Translations under genes and position numbers: made by a program
Notes under the pieces: generated by a model
Told to the model about the DNA's origin: nothing
What the model saw: the letters and a program-made list of their open reading frames with translations, nothing else
Database searches by the model: none
From: Pseudomonas sp. IB20
GTDB lineage: Bacteria > Pseudomonadota > Gammaproteobacteria > Pseudomonadales > Pseudomonadaceae
Assembly (NCBI RefSeq): GCF_009707325.1
Contig: NZ_CP046103.1
Coordinates: forward strand, 4,848,951 to 4,912,950
DNA: 64,000 nt
Direction: 5' to 3'
Shown: in pieces, positions 62,044 to 64,000 of the stretch
How positions within the stretch are numbered: position 1 is the stretch's first letter
Layout of the letters: the number at the start of each line of letters is the position of its first letter

Positions 62044-62451
62044 TCAGTGTGCTTGTTCTACTGCGGCGAAGCCCGGCACGTAGGCCTTGATCGCACTCAG
62101 CAGTTCTTCCTTGCTGAAAGGCTTGGTCAAAAACTGATCGACACCAACGATGCGCCCCTTGGCCTTGTCGAACAGGCCGTCCTTGGAGGACAACATGATC
62201 ACCGGAATCGACTTGAACGCCGGGTTGTTCTTCACCAGCGCGCAGGTTTGATAGCCATCCAGGCGCGGCATCATGATGTCGACAAAGATAATGTGCGGGT
62301 GATGATCAACAATCCGGGCCAGTGCATCGAAACCGTCGATGGCCGTGATCACATCGCACCCCACGTTCTTCAACAGGGTCTCGGCGGTGCGGCGGATCGT
62401 TTTCGAATCGTCGATCACCATCACTCTCAAGGCGTTGGAATGCTGTTCCAT
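62044..62451 (-). CDS. pilG: Response regulator PilG
   Basis: A 135-residue receiver protein, the first gene of the Pil/Chp cluster. MEQHSNALRVMVIDDSKTIR leads into the domain, with phospho-acceptor Asp in IIFVDIMMPRLDGYQ and Lys in FLTKPFSKEELL. PilG promotes pilus extension and acts on PilB, with links to cAMP signalling in P. aeruginosa. Start 62451 fits; the 62526 frame is in the upstream intergenic DNA. Divergent from gshB. Confidence 0.95.
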   Translation of the reverse strand: MEQHSNALRVMVIDDSKTIRRTAETLLKNVGCDVITAIDGFDALARIVDHHPHIIFVDIMMPRLDGYQTCALVKNNPAFKSIPVIMLSSKDGLFDKAKGRIVGVDQFLTKPFSKEELLSAIKAYVPGFAAVEQAH

Positions 62452-62689
62452 ATCTGCTCTACCATCGCCACAGCGAATCGGTTTTCGGTGTGTACTGCCT
62501 GATGTTGCACAGGATGAGCGCTGCAAGCCTTGGAATTCAAGGGCTGCTGCACCGTGGGAGTCTTTTTAGCACAGTCTCCGGGCGCAATCTATCGAGCAAC
62601 CGGCCAGGTGGTTTTTCCTTGACCCACAACAGCCGCAGCGCCACTCTGACGCCACTTTTATGCGCCCTAATTTGCTAGAGGAAATCCCC

Positions 62690-63643
62690 ATGAGCGTTCG
62701 CGTCGGCATTGTCATGGACCCTATCGCCAGCATCTCCTATAAAAAGGACAGCTCGCTGGCCATGCTCCTGGCCGCCCAGGCCCGCGGCTGGACCCTGTTC
62801 TACATGGAGCAGCGCGACCTTTATCAAGGTGACGGCGAAGCCCGCGCACGCATGCGCCCGCTGCAGGTGTTCGCCAACCCTGAAAAGTGGTTTGAGCTTG
62901 CGGATGAAATTGACAGCCCGCTGAGCGATCTGGACGTGATCCTGATGCGCAAGGACCCGCCGTTCGACATGGAGTTCGTCTACTCCACTTACCTGCTGGA
63001 GCAGGCCGAGCGCGCCGGCGTGCTGATCGTCAACAAGCCGCAGAGCCTGCGCGACTGCAATGAAAAGCTGTTCGCCACCCTTTTCCCACAGTGCACGCCG
63101 CCGACCGTGGTCAGCCGTCGCGCCGATGTGCTGCGTGAATTCGCCGCCAAACATGGCGATGTGATCCTCAAGCCGCTGGACGGCATGGGCGGCACTTCGA
63201 TCTTCCGTCACCGTGCCGGCGACCCGAACCTGTCGGTGATCCTGGAAACCCTGACTGCGCTGGGCACCCAGCAGATCATGGGCCAGGCGTACCTGCCGGC
63301 GATCAAGGACGGCGACAAGCGCATCCTGATGATCGACGGCGAGCCGGTGGATTACTGCCTGGCGCGTATCCCGGCGGCGGGCGAAACACGCGGCAACCTG
63401 GCAGCCGGCGGTCGCGGTGAGGCACGGCCTTTGTCGGACAAAGACCGTTGGATCGCCGCTCAGGTTGGCCCGACCCTGCGGGAAAAAGGCCTGCTGTTCG
63501 TAGGACTTGACGTAATTGGTGAGAGCCTCACCGAAATCAACGTCACCAGCCCGACCTGTATTCGCGAGATCGACAACGCATTTGGCACGAACATCGGCGA
63601 AATGCTCATGGCGGCCATCGAGCGCAAGCTACAAGCCAAGTGA
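62690..63643 (+). CDS. gshB: Glutathione synthetase
   Basis: A 317-residue ATP-grasp enzyme joining gamma-glutamylcysteine and glycine. It starts MSVRVGIVMDPIASISYKKD, has ILMRKDPPFDMEFVYSTYLL, the glycine-rich loop LDGMGGTSIFRH, and the metal-binding end INVTSPTCIREIDNAFG. Start 62690, with GAGGAAATCCCC upstream. It is divergent from pilG and 77 bases before tonB, the conserved arrangement in Pseudomonas. Confidence 0.97.
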   Translation: MSVRVGIVMDPIASISYKKDSSLAMLLAAQARGWTLFYMEQRDLYQGDGEARARMRPLQVFANPEKWFELADEIDSPLSDLDVILMRKDPPFDMEFVYSTYLLEQAERAGVLIVNKPQSLRDCNEKLFATLFPQCTPPTVVSRRADVLREFAAKHGDVILKPLDGMGGTSIFRHRAGDPNLSVILETLTALGTQQIMGQAYLPAIKDGDKRILMIDGEPVDYCLARIPAAGETRGNLAAGGRGEARPLSDKDRWIAAQVGPTLREKGLLFVGLDVIGESLTEINVTSPTCIREIDNAFGTNIGEMLMAAIERKLQAK

Positions 63644-63720
63644 CATAGAACAGCCGGACACACACCAACATTGCGCTATCATGCGGCACCTGTGAAACGC
63701 GCGATGTTGGTTTTTTTGTC

Positions 63721-64000
63721 ATGACGCTCCCGCCCGATCTGCCCCCCGAACTCTCCCACAGCGGCGTGCGCCCGGCTGATCGGCTCGGATTTACCCTGTT
63801 CCTGGCAGCCCTGATCCACCTCGCGTTGTTGCTCGGCCTGGGCTTCACCTTCGTCGAACCCAGGCAGATCACCAAAACCCTGGAAATCACCCTCGCCACG
63901 TTCAAGAGCGAAAAGAAGCCCGAAAAGGCTGACTTTCTCGCCCAGGACAATCAGCAAGGCAGCGGCACCCTCGACAAGAAAGCCGTGCCCAAGACCACCG
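63721..64000 (+). CDS. TonB-family energy transducer, cut by the window end
   Basis: The first 93 codons of a TonB-like protein. A cytoplasmic N-terminus of about 20 residues is followed by one transmembrane helix (LGFTLFLAALIHLALLLGLG, about 23-42) and a periplasmic, charged linker (EKKPEKADFLAQDNQQGSGT). The C-terminal TonB domain lies beyond the window. By position next to gshB and pilG it corresponds to TonB3 of P. aeruginosa, which has been linked to twitching motility. No exbBD is visible. Confidence 0.85.
   Translation, partial: MTLPPDLPPELSHSGVRPADRLGFTLFLAALIHLALLLGLGFTFVEPRQITKTLEITLATFKSEKKPEKADFLAQDNQQGSGTLDKKAVPKTT

Overview
The window is a chromosomal segment of a Pseudomonas, most likely of the P. 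fluorescens group. The evidence is high GC, the tkt-epd-pgk-fba order, a pilGHIJ-chpA cluster beside gshB and a tonB, an ahcY-metF pair led by a SAH riboswitch, and many copies of REP elements of the GTGGGAGC(G/T)GGCTTGC type between genes. I saw no rRNA, tRNA, prophage, insertion sequence or CRISPR array.

Layout. 0-9.7 kb: a flavoprotein, YccS, a solute-binding protein, an acetyltransferase, a metallopeptidase/HTH pair, a large response regulator-PAS-GGDEF-EAL protein, a PL7 alginate lyase and a DUF6124 gene with a highly structured leader. 10-19 kb: central carbon genes (fba, pgk, epd, tkt, with two small lipoproteins), then an ArsR-methyltransferase gene with a perfect palindromic operator directly before metK. 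19-28 kb: envelope genes (small exported proteins, LigB with a signal-like N-terminus, MltA, cytochrome c, MAPEG, Na+/H+ antiporter, YfdC-type channel, thioesterase), interrupted by an out-of-place fragment of a DUF3857/transglutaminase gene. 28-39 kb: SAH riboswitch-ahcY-metF, a second orphan solute-binding protein, the RhlE helicase, a LysR regulator, yceI with cytochrome b561, bioA and rsmE. 39-43 kb: a D-amino-acid module (LysR, DadA, RidA, binding protein) and a hemolysin III-like protein. 44-51.4 kb: the malonate decarboxylase operon mdcABCDEGH with mdcR, in which the transporter genes madL and madM are reduced to one in-frame fused ORF. 51.5-52.6 kb: a second DUF6124 gene among tandem duplications. 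52.6-64 kb: the type IV pilus chemosensory cluster (pilGHIJ, chpA, chpC) without pilK or chpB, then gshB and a truncated tonB.

Working together: metK, ahcY and metF make and recycle the activated methyl group, with a SAH aptamer before ahcY and a probable SAH- or SAM-responsive ArsR protein before metK. The mdc genes convert malonate to acetate and CO2, with MdcG/MdcB building the prosthetic group and MdcH charging it. The Pil/Chp proteins control pilus motors.

A striking structural feature is a set of seven exact direct duplications of about 140-170 bases: six tandem and one flanking an 850-base foreign fragment. All lie at or near intergenic DNA. Their size and placement suggest assembly joins at repeat- or hairpin-rich sites, so they should be checked against reads before being treated as biology. 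The most interesting biological leads are the three-way-junction RNA leader of the first DUF6124 gene, the hairpin leader that masks the ribosome binding site of the second, the metK operator and the MadL-MadM fusion.
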